From Pelagicoccus sp. (GTDB lineage Bacteria; Verrucomicrobiota; Verrucomicrobiia; Opitutales; Opitutaceae), in assembly GCA_028284635.1 (NCBI GenBank), contig JANQRJ010000007.1:45081-109080 (forward strand): DNA of 64,000 bases, in the 5' to 3' direction. This document shows, one piece after another, positions 41,482 through 50,822 of this stretch. The notes beneath the pieces are model-generated. The model searched no databases. It was given only the letters and a program-made list of their open reading frames with translations, and had not been told where the DNA came from. A program made the translations under genes and the position numbers. Each line of letters starts with the position of its first letter. Position 1 is the stretch's first letter.

Positions 41482-42714
41482 TTAGAGGAAATCGATTGGC
41501 TCGAAGCTTCCGCCGAGCGCTTGCTGGGAATCGCCGCCGAGCCAGCGGTCGATGACGGTTGCATAGATGCTGCGGAAATCGGCGCTGAAAGAGAGGTCGC
41601 GGTTTTTCTTGAGCTTTAACGATGGGGCGGAGCCGTGCAGGCCGCCCTTGAGCTGGCTGCCCATGACGAAGAGTGGCGCTGCGGTGCCGTGGTCGGTGCC
41701 GCGGCTCTTGTTCTCGCTAGGACGGCGGCCGAACTCCGAGAAGGTCATAGTAAGCACCTGATCCTGCAGACCGTGCTGCGCGAGATCGTCTTGGAACGCG
41801 GCCATGCCTTGGGAGAGTTGGGCGAGAAGCTGAGCGTGGGTCTGCAATTGGTTGGCGTGGGTGTCGAAGCCGGTATGGGAGACGTAGTAGACGCGAGTCG
41901 GTTGGCCGGAAGCGATCAGGCCGGCGACTTGGCGGAGGCTGGTGCCGAGCGGGCTGGTTGGGTAGGAGGCGAGCGGCTTGTAGTTGCGGAGTCGCGACAC
42001 GACTTTCTCCTCGGTGACGAGGGAATTCATGAGCGTATGCTGCAGGAAGCCGGCGGGGCTGTCTTGGGGGGGCGGGCTTTCTTGCAAGGCGGCGAGCATC
42101 CTGCCGCCTCCTCGCTTGGAGCGTCGCCTTCCTCCGGCGTAGCTGAAGATGTTGAAGTCGTTTTCGGAGAGGAAGGCGTCTGGCAGTTCGTTGCCGATGT
42201 TGACGGCGATGGGCTCCTCGCTTGGAGCGCCAGCGCAGGCGCTGTCGAAGTAGCGGCCCATCCAACCGGTATTGAGGTACTCGTCGCTGTCGGAGGCGGT
42301 TTCCCAGATTTCGGTGGAGCGGAAGTGGCTGCGATTGGGGTTGGGGTAGCCGACGTTCTGCACGACGGCGAGGGAGCCGTCCTTGTAGAGCCGCTCGAGC
42401 TCGGGGCAGCTGGCGTGAAGGGCGAGCTGGTCGTCGAGCGGAAGCAGGTCGGGTCGCTTTAGGCCGAGCGTGGGTCTGAGGCGATAGTAGTTGTCATCCT
42501 GATACGGTACGAGGGTGTTGAGTCCATCGTTGCCACCGCCGAGCTGGACGAGCACGAGAATGGAGCGGTCCGGCTCGTTGGTAGGCACTTGGGCACCCAG
42601 GGAGCGGGTGAGGAAACCGGGGGCGAACTGGCTGAAGGCGAGCAGGCCTATGCCGGCGGTGGAGCCTTTGACGAATTCGCGACGGGTGTTGGGAAGAAGC
42701 GTTTGTCGTGGCAT
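41482..42714 (-). CDS. DUF1501 protein (Tat-exported, sulfatase-like fold family)
   Basis: A 410-residue protein of the DUF1501 family, abundant in Planctomycetes and Verrucomicrobia. The N-terminus has a twin-arginine signal (TRREFVKGSTAGIGLLAFSQ). Family blocks are LVLVQLGGGNDGLNTLVPYQ, ALHASCPELERLYKDGSLAV, RSHFRSTEIWETAS, YYVSHTGFDTHANQLQTHAQ, VLTMTFSEFGRRPSENKSRG and TDHGTAAPLFVMG, including the conserved metal-site-like Asp/His residues. It follows the DUF1800 gene by 87 bp in the same direction; the pair is a standard unit. Biochemical function unknown. Confidence 0.93.
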   Translation of the reverse strand: MPRQTLLPNTRREFVKGSTAGIGLLAFSQFAPGFLTRSLGAQVPTNEPDRSILVLVQLGGGNDGLNTLVPYQDDNYYRLRPTLGLKRPDLLPLDDQLALHASCPELERLYKDGSLAVVQNVGYPNPNRSHFRSTEIWETASDSDEYLNTGWMGRYFDSACAGAPSEEPIAVNIGNELPDAFLSENDFNIFSYAGGRRRSKRGGGRMLAALQESPPPQDSPAGFLQHTLMNSLVTEEKVVSRLRNYKPLASYPTSPLGTSLRQVAGLIASGQPTRVYYVSHTGFDTHANQLQTHAQLLAQLSQGMAAFQDDLAQHGLQDQVLTMTFSEFGRRPSENKSRGTDHGTAAPLFVMGSQLKGGLHGSAPSLKLKKNRDLSFSADFRSIYATVIDRWLGGDSQQALGGSFEPIDFL

Positions 42715-42801
42715 GGGTGGTAGCGGTTTTTTCAGAGTGTGCTGGAAATGGATGGGAGGAGGTGGGAGCTTCTCATTTTTTCCGAGTCATTCGACGCGCT
42801 C

Positions 42802-44259
42802 TCAATGTAGATGGTACGAGGGGGCGCTCAGGGTGGCGAGCAGGAGGCTACGCAGATTGGCGTTGTTGGCAATGAATAGGTCGAGATTCGAAGCGGGCGC
42901 AATGCTGTGCAGGAGCTTGGGATCGGAGTCGACGTAAAGCCGTTGGGCAAGCGAGGCGACTGGGTCGTCGCTTTGCGTGAGCCAGTCGCGAACGGTGGGG
43001 AGATGGATAGAGAAGCTGGTCTGTCCGGCTGCCCTGACCTTTTCCAGGGCCTTGATTTCGTCGGCATTGAGGCGCTTCTCGTCGTATTCGAAGAACAGGC
43101 TTTCGGCGGCCTGGCGACGCGCGGACAGGGTGGCGGAGTTGATCCAGGCTTTGCCGCCGACCCAGCCGCGTACGTTGGGCGGGTTGAAAAAAGGCTGCCC
43201 CATCTGGCGATTGAGCCGGAAGCTGGCCCGTGGCAGCGGGGGAACGCCGAGCTCGAAATCCTGCAGCATGCCGAGGTAGTAATGGACGGGCGCTTTGATG
43301 AGGTTGGCTCGGTACTCTGGCTTGTAGAAGAGCTCTGAAGCGAAGAGGGTTTCGTAGAGGTAGGGTAGGCTGTATCCGTTTTTTCGCCACAGGGTGGCGA
43401 GTTCCTCGATGAGGGGCTCGGGAAGCGGTTCCTGGCTGAGGTAGGCCTTGCAGAGTTCGGCAGGGAGGAATCGGGCCGCCGCAGGCTGTTGGAATACTAG
43501 GCGGATGATGTCTTCGAGTTTGAAGCGGCCGGTCTTGCCAAAGACGGTCTTTCGCCCGTCGTCGTGTCTTTGAGGTCTGAATACGACCTTGCCCTGCCGA
43601 TTGGCCATGTAGCCGGTGAGGGCTCGGGAGGCTTCCTTGATATCCTCCTCGCTGTAGTTGCCTTCGCCCAGGGTAAAGAGCTCGAAGAGCTCGCGGGCGA
43701 AGTTCTCGTTGGGCGCCCCTTTTCTGTTTTGGTTGAGATTCAGGTAGCGTACCATCGCCCAGCTTTGGGAAAGGCGAAGGCACATTTCCGGATATGTGCC
43801 GGCGATGCTCTGGCGTATGCGAGCCTGATAGTCGAAGAGCGCGGGGGCGCTTTTCACGCCCTGAAAAGCGACGACCCACACGTCTTGAAAAAAGAGGACC
43901 ATCTTTTCTTGAATGGAGCGCTCTGGGTTGCAGGCGAAGTCGTACCATTTTACCGCGTAGTCGGCATAGCTTTCCCGATTGAGCTTTTGATACAGCCGTC
44001 GCTGCTCGCGATCTCTAATGGGGCCGTCTGCGAGCATTTCTTCGGCAGTCTCGCGCATCGAGACGACTTCGCTTGGCGGCGGCATCGGCTTGGGTGCGAA
44101 GAGATGCTTGGCGACTGTCTTCCGGGGGCCGAGTTTGTGAATGGTTTCCACGATCTTCGGGTGGACGCTGAAGCCGAGTCGCGAGGCTAGGTGACGGGCC
44201 TTGCCAAGGTCCCAGTCGGCTGACGGGAGGGCGTTCCAGAGAGTTTTTTTCGTGGGCAT
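42802..44259 (-). CDS. DUF1800 family protein
   Basis: A 485-residue protein matching DUF1800. Diagnostic parts are EKMVLFFQDVWVVAFQGVKS, APNENFARELFELFTLGEGN, YSEEDIKEASRALTGYMANR, AARFLPAELCKAYLSQEPLP and FFNPPNVRGWVGGKAWINSA. ATG 44259 (MPTKKTLWN) is the family-like start; the frame is open to 44355. No signal peptide is seen. It pairs with the downstream DUF1501 gene, and the two products are thought to act together, possibly on extracellular or wall material. Function unknown. Confidence 0.92.
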   Translation of the reverse strand: MPTKKTLWNALPSADWDLGKARHLASRLGFSVHPKIVETIHKLGPRKTVAKHLFAPKPMPPPSEVVSMRETAEEMLADGPIRDREQRRLYQKLNRESYADYAVKWYDFACNPERSIQEKMVLFFQDVWVVAFQGVKSAPALFDYQARIRQSIAGTYPEMCLRLSQSWAMVRYLNLNQNRKGAPNENFARELFELFTLGEGNYSEEDIKEASRALTGYMANRQGKVVFRPQRHDDGRKTVFGKTGRFKLEDIIRLVFQQPAAARFLPAELCKAYLSQEPLPEPLIEELATLWRKNGYSLPYLYETLFASELFYKPEYRANLIKAPVHYYLGMLQDFELGVPPLPRASFRLNRQMGQPFFNPPNVRGWVGGKAWINSATLSARRQAAESLFFEYDEKRLNADEIKALEKVRAAGQTSFSIHLPTVRDWLTQSDDPVASLAQRLYVDSDPKLLHSIAPASNLDLFIANNANLRSLLLATLSAPSYHLH

Positions 44260-44461
44260 GGGGAGTGGGAGTGACCCAGACGATCCAGCGATTTTCGTTC
44301 CAGGCAAGGAAGCTTGGAGTTCAGGGAAGGTAAGTAGTTGGAAGCCAATAATCAAGTGAGGTCACCGCGTGTTTGGAGCGGCAAAGCAGGTTTGGAAATA
44401 TTTCTCAGAGTCCGGAAGATCCGCTCTTCATATCGAGAATTATTCCCCAATTTATGGCTCC

Positions 44462-44720
44462 CTGGGAACGCGGGCGGCATTGTGGTGAGCTTGCCGAACT
44501 GCTCGCCCGCACCAGTGGAAGATAATGCCAGTGTCGCATCATGTTTGCATCGTAGCGCGGAGCTTCAGCCCGCGTCCGCAGAGAGTAGAGCCTGCAGTCC
44601 CCTTCGACGGTCGCGGGCTGAAGCTCCGCGCTACGGATATCAAAATCCTATGCATGACGCGCCTCGAGATGCGGGCGAGCAGTTCGGCAAGCTCACCACA
44701 ATGCCGCCCGCGTTCCCAGA
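44462..44720. repeat. 49-bp perfect inverted repeat enclosing a second palindrome
   Basis: Arms 44462-44510 and 44672-44720 are perfect complements (CTGGGAACGCGGGCGGCATT at the outer end). Between them is a GTAGCGCGGAGCTTCAGCCC palindrome (44551-44635). A fragment of the outer arm (GCCCGCGTTCCCAG) recurs at ~49823. The 44260-44871 gap has no gene. Confidence 0.9.
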
Positions 44721-44871
44721 AAGCCGGAGTTTGCGAAGGTCATGCTGTCCGTGAATTAGGCGTGTAACGTTGCATGCTTAATTTGCGGAAACTGGAATCG
44801 CAGCGTTTGTCGCTTCATGTGCTGGCAGATCTTGCTTGTGCCGCTGGGGTGGCGTGACAGAGTCGGCGGCT

Positions 44872-45612
44872 ATGAGAACCTCCAATCCAGCCCTCAGTGA
44901 AAAAGCGTTTCATGTCGATCAAGCCGTAGCTCCCGCCGATGCTATGACGATCAACGGCACGGTGAATAAGACGGTGCTTCTACTCGGAATCCTTTCCGTG
45001 CCAGCGATCTGGAGTTGGGAAAAGGCAATGACAGTAGTGGATCCTGCTGGCCTTTATCCTTGGATGATCGGCAGCGGAATCGCCGGCTTCGTGTTGGCTC
45101 TCGTGACGATTTTCAAGAAGACGGCTGCTCCGGTCACGGCTCCTCTCTATGCGGCGGCCGAGGGCGTTTTTCTCGGCATCCTTTCCGCCTTTTTCGAACG
45201 CATTTTCCCTGGCATCGTTTTTCAGGCGGTGCTGCTGACCTTCGGGGTGTTGCTCTCGTTGTTGGCGGCGTATCGCTTTGGTTTCATTCGCGCTACGGAG
45301 AATTTCAAGTTGGGCGTCTTTGCGGCCACTGGTGGCATAGCGCTGATCTATCTATCGACTTTCATACTGGGCTTTTTCGGCGTATCGATCCCTTTCATAC
45401 ACGGCAGTGGGCCGATTGGGATCGGCTTCAGTCTTTTCGTGGTGCTGATCGCCGCTCTGAACCTGGTGCTCGACTTCGATTTCATCGAGGAGGGCGCGAA
45501 GCGCGGCGCTCCCAAGTACATGGAGTGGTACGCGTCCTTTGGGCTGCTAGTCACCTTGATCTGGCTTTACATCGAACTGCTTCGCCTGCTTTCCAAACTG
45601 CGTAGCCGGTAG
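44872..45612 (+). CDS. Bax inhibitor-1/YccA-family membrane protein
   Basis: A 246-residue integral membrane protein with about seven TM helices (TVLLLGILSVPAIWSW; MIGSGIAGFVLALVTIF; APLYAAAEGVFLGILSAFF; GIVFQAVLLTFGVLLSLLAA; LGVFAATGGIALIYLSTFIL; GFSLFVVLIAALNLVLDFDF; YASFGLLVTLIWLYIELLRL). The IEEGAKRGAPKYMEWYASFG block with acidic residues near the last helices fits the BI-1-like calcium-leak family. ATG 44872 is chosen over the 44836 frame start. The stop codon merges with a palindromic repeat (45612-45699). Confidence 0.9.
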   Translation: MRTSNPALSEKAFHVDQAVAPADAMTINGTVNKTVLLLGILSVPAIWSWEKAMTVVDPAGLYPWMIGSGIAGFVLALVTIFKKTAAPVTAPLYAAAEGVFLGILSAFFERIFPGIVFQAVLLTFGVLLSLLAAYRFGFIRATENFKLGVFAATGGIALIYLSTFILGFFGVSIPFIHGSGPIGIGFSLFVVLIAALNLVLDFDFIEEGAKRGAPKYMEWYASFGLLVTLIWLYIELLRLLSKLRSR

Positions 45613-45699
45613 GTAGGGACCGACCGCCGGGCGGTCCGCAGTGCAAGAGTATTGTTTGGCATAGAGCTTCTGCGGACCGCTCGGCGATCGGTCCCTACC
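45612..45699. repeat. GGTAGGGACCGACCG palindrome at the end of the BI-1 gene
   Basis: GGTAGGGACCGACCGCCGGG pairs with CTCGGCGATCGGTCCCTACC. The BI-1 stop codon TAG overlaps the left edge of the repeat. It is positioned between convergent genes and may serve as a bidirectional terminator. Confidence 0.85.
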
Positions 45700-45727
45700 T
45701 CGAGCTCGCAGTTTGCTACGAGGATCT

Positions 45728-48193
45728 CTACTCCGTTATCTCTTCGCGGGCGATTGTGGGGTTGACGCCCGAGGTAGCTAGAGCATCTAGGGCGACCTTC
45801 ACTCCGAGAGCGCGATAGCACTCGAATTGCTGTTCGTCGAAGGACTGGTCGGCGGTCGTTTCGTGGGGGAAGGTCGGATGCTTGGCGTGGTAGCTGGCAA
45901 GGTAGGCTCCGTCGTCGTAGCGGCGGCTGTCTTCCCGCAGCTCGGAACTGAGATACGCCTCTTCGCTCGGCGAACTGGCTTGCAGGTTGTAGTCGCCTGA
46001 CAAGGACGCTTTCAGATAGATCAGTTTTCCGATGCGGCCTTCCCGGTAGTATATCGTACCAACGGCGTGAGACTGTCGTCCTTGGCGGATCTCGTCCAGT
46101 CCGTCGAAGCGAATGGATATGCCGAGATCGACTTGAGCCATGCGTTTCAGCTCTGAAATGGCTTGGAAAGTGAGGGTCGGATCTTCACCGCCATCGCCGC
46201 AGATTATCAAGCGACACTCGCGCACGAGCAATTGATATATGCCAGTGTTTTCCAGGTGACCGCCATCCGAAACGTTTATAGCTCGGCTTTTGTGGGTCAC
46301 GTCGATGCCAGGGCTTATTTCGCGAAAGAGGCAGCCGGGCCCTCTGGTGAAAAAGGAACCCAAGAGCCTTCCGCTCTTTTCGCTGACGTAGCGCGGGTTG
46401 GGCATCCAATAGTTCAGCCGCACGTTGAGCAGCATCATGACTACGGAAAGCAGTCGATTCGTCAGACGGCCCATTTTGGCGGAGGCGGCTGCGCCGGAGA
46501 TGGCCATAGCGGTAGCCAGATCGAGCTGTGGATCCTTGTCCTCGAGCAATTCGGTCTTGCAGTACTTGGTGAGGGCTCCGCCGGTGAAGCGTTTGCTGAA
46601 TATAAAGAAGTCCGATTGGCGTCCACGCTTGTAGCGATCGGGCAGGTCCGTCCAGTTCAAGGCAGCGTTGATAAGGTGATAGGGGGCGAGTCGGCTATTG
46701 AGTTCCGAGAGCTTCAGTTGATCGACCGGCTGCACGCGTTCGGTTAAGTCAATATTCTGCTCGTCTATCGTGTCGCTCTCGTTGTTGGCCTTGTCGCTGG
46801 CGTGTTCGTTTCGTCTCCAGACCTGAAAAATGAAGGCCCGACTCAAACGATCGCGATAGAGGTGGTGAATGGCCGTCTTGTTGATATCCATCCAAAAAAC
46901 GAGTACGGCAAGCCCTGCTGCAATCGAGAGATAGAGCAAGGCGTAGTAGTCGGCACCCCTTTTGTTCGTCGAGTCGATTCCGAGACTGCAGAGATAGAGG
47001 AAGAAAATCCAGAGCCCGCTGATCGCAACGATTCCGATAATGCTCAAGGCGAACTTGCTCCAAGCCTGTTGCAGGCGTTTGAGTAGAAAGCCTGCTAGCA
47101 AGGCCCCGGCTCCGGTGGCTGGCCCGACGGAAAACAGGGTGTTTCTCAAGTACTCCAAGCTGAATAAGCCGCGGTTGTCTTGGATGGCTTTGATGATCAG
47201 CGGCTGCGATTCGATGAACACTGCAGCGCCGCCTAGCGCCAAAAGCCATGCCAGCATGCCGCTGAAACGGGCTCTCCTCTTTCGCTCGGCTTTGACGGCT
47301 GTTTCGCTTTCGATATTGCGGCCGGCTTTTTTTCGAAGCCATCTCCTTATCTTGCTAGCGACGGCGAAGGCTTTGGCAGCAAGCGGATAGGTGAAGGTAA
47401 GGGCTAGAAATGCGACGACTGTTCCGAGACTCAGCCAAAAGTGACGAGCGGTTTCGTATATAGGTTCCCAAAAGTAGACTGTTCCGGCGGCGGCGATCAA
47501 AATAGGCACTGCAAGCACGGCGAAATTCAGCAAGGCTCCGCGAATCAGCACGGCCGCCATTTGAGCCTGGTCGATCCAACCGGTGGGCGAGAGAAACTCG
47601 GAATTGTTGCGCAGATGGCGAAAGGAGGGCGACTCCGGCTTGTTCCGGGCGTGCATAAAGGGAAAGCGTCTGGGGCCGCCTTTCTTGTTGAAAATCGCGG
47701 TGAGGCAGGAACCAATATAGCCTCCTCCGGAAACGGTGGACAGGTAGTCGATCGCTGGCAGGAAGCGCATCTTTACGAGCGCCTGAATGATGCCGAGGTT
47801 GAAGGTGGCCGAGCGGATTCCGCCTCCAGAAAGAGCGAGGCCGACCAGGCCGTCGTGGGCGCCTGCTCCCCATGCCTTTCCGGAACGCTGCTTCTGGGCA
47901 TAGCTCGACCAGGCCCGGTTTTGCTCCTCCGTATCCAAAGTGTCGATCACTCCCTGGAGCAAAAGCGAACGCGGGGCGTCCGAGCTCTGCAAGCTCGCAT
48001 CGCGAAAGGGCGGCAGACCGGTGCCGCGAGCCTCTCCGGGAGTGATTTCGTCGCCCTCGGCATCGTATGTGTAGAGTTTCCGCTTTTCGATCTCATCGGA
48101 AAGCTCGACCTTGAAGATTCGATCGAAGCTGAACTCTTCTTCGGTTTCGGCAGTGGACTGGGAATCCTGTTGAGGGCTGGGGTCGGTGGTCAT
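45728..48193 (-). CDS. Patatin-like phospholipase with internal membrane domain
   Basis: An 821-residue protein. Patatin elements are the oxyanion loop LVGLALSGGGIRSATFNLGI (~121), a nucleophile-region motif DYLSTVSGGGYIGS and the Asp of the dyad in NVSDGGHLENTGIYQLL. The nucleophile motif is VSGGG, not the canonical G-x-S-x-G. About six hydrophobic segments (e.g. LLNFAVLAVPILIAAAGTVY; TVVAFLALTFTYPLAAKAF; IIGIVAISGLWIFFLYLCSL; LYLSIAAGLAVLVFWM) split the catalytic domain between Ser and Asp blocks. Probable membrane lipid hydrolase; substrate unknown. Confidence 0.85.
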   Translation of the reverse strand: MTTDPSPQQDSQSTAETEEEFSFDRIFKVELSDEIEKRKLYTYDAEGDEITPGEARGTGLPPFRDASLQSSDAPRSLLLQGVIDTLDTEEQNRAWSSYAQKQRSGKAWGAGAHDGLVGLALSGGGIRSATFNLGIIQALVKMRFLPAIDYLSTVSGGGYIGSCLTAIFNKKGGPRRFPFMHARNKPESPSFRHLRNNSEFLSPTGWIDQAQMAAVLIRGALLNFAVLAVPILIAAAGTVYFWEPIYETARHFWLSLGTVVAFLALTFTYPLAAKAFAVASKIRRWLRKKAGRNIESETAVKAERKRRARFSGMLAWLLALGGAAVFIESQPLIIKAIQDNRGLFSLEYLRNTLFSVGPATGAGALLAGFLLKRLQQAWSKFALSIIGIVAISGLWIFFLYLCSLGIDSTNKRGADYYALLYLSIAAGLAVLVFWMDINKTAIHHLYRDRLSRAFIFQVWRRNEHASDKANNESDTIDEQNIDLTERVQPVDQLKLSELNSRLAPYHLINAALNWTDLPDRYKRGRQSDFFIFSKRFTGGALTKYCKTELLEDKDPQLDLATAMAISGAAASAKMGRLTNRLLSVVMMLLNVRLNYWMPNPRYVSEKSGRLLGSFFTRGPGCLFREISPGIDVTHKSRAINVSDGGHLENTGIYQLLVRECRLIICGDGGEDPTLTFQAISELKRMAQVDLGISIRFDGLDEIRQGRQSHAVGTIYYREGRIGKLIYLKASLSGDYNLQASSPSEEAYLSSELREDSRRYDDGAYLASYHAKHPTFPHETTADQSFDEQQFECYRALGVKVALDALATSGVNPTIAREEITE

Positions 48194-48275
48194 GCTAGGA
48201 GGAGTTGGGAAGTGTTTAATAGGCTACTGTGGAAGAGCATTTCGAGATATAGCGATGGAGTCCAGTCATAGGTTA

Positions 48276-48385
48276 CGTAGCGCGGAGCTTCAGCCCGCGT
48301 CCGCGATCGTTTCTCGCGTTCTCACGAACGCGGCTACGGAGTGTATCCTAATTTCTGCGGTCGCGGGCTGAAGCTCCGCGCTACG
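48276..48385. repeat. GTAGCGCGGAGCTTCAGCCC palindrome
   Basis: Long near-perfect inverted repeat (left arm from 48276, right arm GGGCTGAAGCTCCGCGCTAC to 48385) with an inner fragment of the GTTCTCACGAACGCGGCTAC repeat. It lies between the patatin gene and the XylR-type regulator. Confidence 0.85.
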
Positions 48386-48386
48386 T

Positions 48387-49565
48387 TCAAAGCCGCCTGT
48401 GTTCTGATGGGCTTTTTTTGAATCGCTGCCGAAAGGCTCGGGAAAAGGATTTCGTATCCGGGTATCCGATACGATAGGCGATGTCGGAAACGAGGATATC
48501 GGGCTGGGCTAGCAGGTCGAGAGCGAGTTCGAACTTGAAGTCCAGAGCCGTCTCGTAGATCGACTTTCCGAGATGGCGACGAAAGCGAATCTCGAGGGCC
48601 CGTCGCGAAATCCCGGCGTAGCGAGCGACCTGATCGACGCGGATGGGATTTCCCAGGTTCTCCCGCAGGTAGTCGACCGCGATGGCAACGGTGTCGTCGC
48701 TTACGGCCAAAGCGTCGGTGGAGGCTCGGGCGAAAAGACGGCTTGGGCGCAAGGTAGTGCGAAGCGGAGGCGAAGCGCCGTAGCTTATCCATTTCTCCAG
48801 AAGCTCAGCGGCCAGGTAGGCGATCTCCTCGTTGGGCAGCTGGATGGAAGAGAGAGGCGTATGGGCGAACTCGATACGCATGAGATCGTTGCCCACTCCG
48901 AGGATAGCCATGTCTTGCGGGACGCTCAGGCGGTGTTGGCGAGCCACTTCGTCCAGTTCGAGGCTGAGGCGGTCGGTGAAGGCGAAGATAGCGATTGGCT
49001 TGGGCAGGTTCCTCACCCAGTCGTTTAGACGCTGCCGGTCTTGGTCGGAGAAAGGGGCGTCCAAGTCTGCTTGTTCGGCGCTGAATTCGGCGACGGTCGC
49101 GGCTTCCGCATCTAGAGTGGAGGCGAGTTCTGCGGAGAAGGCTTTCAGACGGGCGCGAGAGGCTTGGTGTTTGGCATCGCCGCAATAGGCGAACTGTCGA
49201 TAGCCTCGCTGGGAAAGGTGGCGAGCGGCCATGCGCCCGACTCGATCGTCGTCGGCATTGACGCTAGGAATGCCTCTGGGCTGGTATTCGCTGGAGATAT
49301 TGACCACTGGGATGTCGGTTTGCGCCCAGGCTTTTTCGTCGCGGAGGGAAGCGATTTTGGCGATGGCTCCGGACAGGCCGAGACTGTGAAGCTTTGCCGG
49401 ATCGTAGTGGCGGGTCTGGTTGAATTTCAGGACCTCGATCCGGTCGAATTCGCGATAGAAGCGAGCCAGGCCTCGGAGAAACTCGCGTCCGAATCCCACG
49501 TCCAACGGCAGAAAGGCTCCGATACGAAGCGGCTTGCTGGAGGTGGAGGGATCCTTGGTCTTCAT
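48387..49565 (-). CDS. XylR-type regulator (LacI-like sensor plus AraC DNA-binding domain)
   Basis: A 392-residue transcription factor. N-terminal ~280 residues form a periplasmic-binding-protein-like sugar sensor (LRIGAFLPLDVGFGREFLRG; IPVVNISSEYQPRGIPSVNA DDD; GYRQFAYCGDAKHQASRARL; DMAILGVGNDLMRIEFAHTP). The C-terminal ~100 residues are an AraC double HTH (VDQVARYAGISRRALEIRFR; VSDIAYRIGYPDTKSFSRAF RQRFKKSPSEHRR). The architecture matches XylR-like carbohydrate regulators common in Opitutae. No adjacent sugar-utilisation operon is present, so the inducer is unknown. Confidence 0.92.
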   Translation of the reverse strand: MKTKDPSTSSKPLRIGAFLPLDVGFGREFLRGLARFYREFDRIEVLKFNQTRHYDPAKLHSLGLSGAIAKIASLRDEKAWAQTDIPVVNISSEYQPRGIPSVNADDDRVGRMAARHLSQRGYRQFAYCGDAKHQASRARLKAFSAELASTLDAEAATVAEFSAEQADLDAPFSDQDRQRLNDWVRNLPKPIAIFAFTDRLSLELDEVARQHRLSVPQDMAILGVGNDLMRIEFAHTPLSSIQLPNEEIAYLAAELLEKWISYGASPPLRTTLRPSRLFARASTDALAVSDDTVAIAVDYLRENLGNPIRVDQVARYAGISRRALEIRFRRHLGKSIYETALDFKFELALDLLAQPDILVSDIAYRIGYPDTKSFSRAFRQRFKKSPSEHRRL

Positions 49566-49639
49566 CTTCGTGTCGGTCGCCGTTTCTTTTTGATGCCAAG
49601 TGGTGAGCAGTCAAGCGAGGTGGCGCCGGCTTGCTCTTA

Positions 49640-49792
49640 GAGTGTGTTGAATAAGTTGATCAAGCCCGGCGATTTTGTAGCCGCGTTCGTGAGAACGCAG
49701 ATCTCCCAGATCGATTCCACGTTTTGTCCGCTGCACTGTCGGCCAAGACCGCGTTCTCACGAACGCGGCTACGCTACTTATTCAACGCCTTC
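49640..49792. repeat. GAGTGTGTTGAATAAGT palindromic element
   Basis: Outer ends GAGTGTGTTGAATAAGT and ACTTATTCAACGCCTTC enclose GTAGCCGCGTTCGTGAGAAC paired with GTTCTCACGAACGCGGCTAC. Same architecture as the dated insertion at 16780-16912, but no target duplication is evident here. Confidence 0.8.
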
Positions 49793-49841
49793 TTGTGCAG
49801 ATTCAGCTAGCTGCGGGCAAGCTGCCCGCGTTCCCAGAGGA

Positions 49842-50822
49842 TCAGCGTTCCGTTGGATCCGACACCGAGATCTCGAACAGAGCCTCTACATAAAGCCTCG
49901 GAGAGTGATCGACGAAATAGTCGGACGGGATGGCTCGAAAGTCCCTTTGCGACCAGTGTTCCTCGAGCAGCTTAGCTAGAAACTTGCGGTGTCCCTTCCA
50001 GCGGCTCTTCCAGAGTTTGCCTCGTGGTGGATCGACGATCAGTTCTTGTTGAGCAGTTATATAGTAGGTCGACCCGATGTGCTGATAGAAGGGTGGCCCG
50101 GGTAGGCGGGGAATGATGTCGTTGTTGTTGACCAGGCGGAAGAAATTCGGCTGCTCGCCAGCAACGCGAGCGAGTTTGCCATCCACTACGCGGGGGCTGC
50201 CGATGGTGTAGATGCCATGGGCGAGGCTGGGATTGTCTAAGCTCCAGAGCGTGGCCAGGGCGCCACCGAGACTATGGCCGGTGGCCCAGACGCGCTTATC
50301 GCCTTTGGCAAGCCGCTTGGCGAGTTCGGCGGCGATAGGCTCCTTTACAAGCTCGTAAGCTGCTACGAAGCCGGAATGAGCCCGGCCCAGCCCAGCGAAG
50401 TCGGTCTGCAGAAATTTCGCGTCGGTCAGATAGTCGATCTTGTCACCCGTCTCGGTGCCGCGGAAAGCGATCACAATATCTTCCCGCCCCTCAGCAATAA
50501 AGGCGTAGGTGCCGCCGTAGTCGAAGAATTCCGTCTGTCCCAAGAATGCCTTGGCAAGCGTATCCATAATGAACTGACGATCCTCGACGTAGATCAGCAT
50601 GCTGCACTGAGCGAGCATGGCGGCGTTCCGAGGGTCGAAAACCGGTTCGTCTGTGGCGTGCAGTCGGTTGATTCGCTCGAAGTAGGGAAAGGTCGTGTTG
50701 GGGGCGAAGAGCGCCGCGTGGGAGAGTGGACCGGGCGGGTCTTCAGGAGAGGCTGGTTCCTCTTCGCCGAAAGCGAAGCAAGGCGAAACAAGGGCAAGAG
50801 CGAGTAGGCTGGAAAATCTCAT
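49842..50822 (-). CDS. Secreted class 3 lipase
   Basis: A 326-residue exported alpha/beta hydrolase. Signal peptide MRFSSLLALALVSPCFAFG. The oxyanion and nucleophile elements are IVIAFRGTETGDKIDYLTDA and the lipase box GHSLGG (VWATGHSLGGALATLWSLDN). The catalytic Asp is in TIGSPRVVDGKLA or the following FRLVNNNDIIPRLP, and the His is probably in YQHIGSTYYI. Matches the fungal-type class 3 lipase family. ATG 50822 is supported by the signal peptide; the open frame to 51029 is repeat sequence. Confidence 0.92.
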   Translation of the reverse strand: MRFSSLLALALVSPCFAFGEEEPASPEDPPGPLSHAALFAPNTTFPYFERINRLHATDEPVFDPRNAAMLAQCSMLIYVEDRQFIMDTLAKAFLGQTEFFDYGGTYAFIAEGREDIVIAFRGTETGDKIDYLTDAKFLQTDFAGLGRAHSGFVAAYELVKEPIAAELAKRLAKGDKRVWATGHSLGGALATLWSLDNPSLAHGIYTIGSPRVVDGKLARVAGEQPNFFRLVNNNDIIPRLPGPPFYQHIGSTYYITAQQELIVDPPRGKLWKSRWKGHRKFLAKLLEEHWSQRDFRAIPSDYFVDHSPRLYVEALFEISVSDPTER

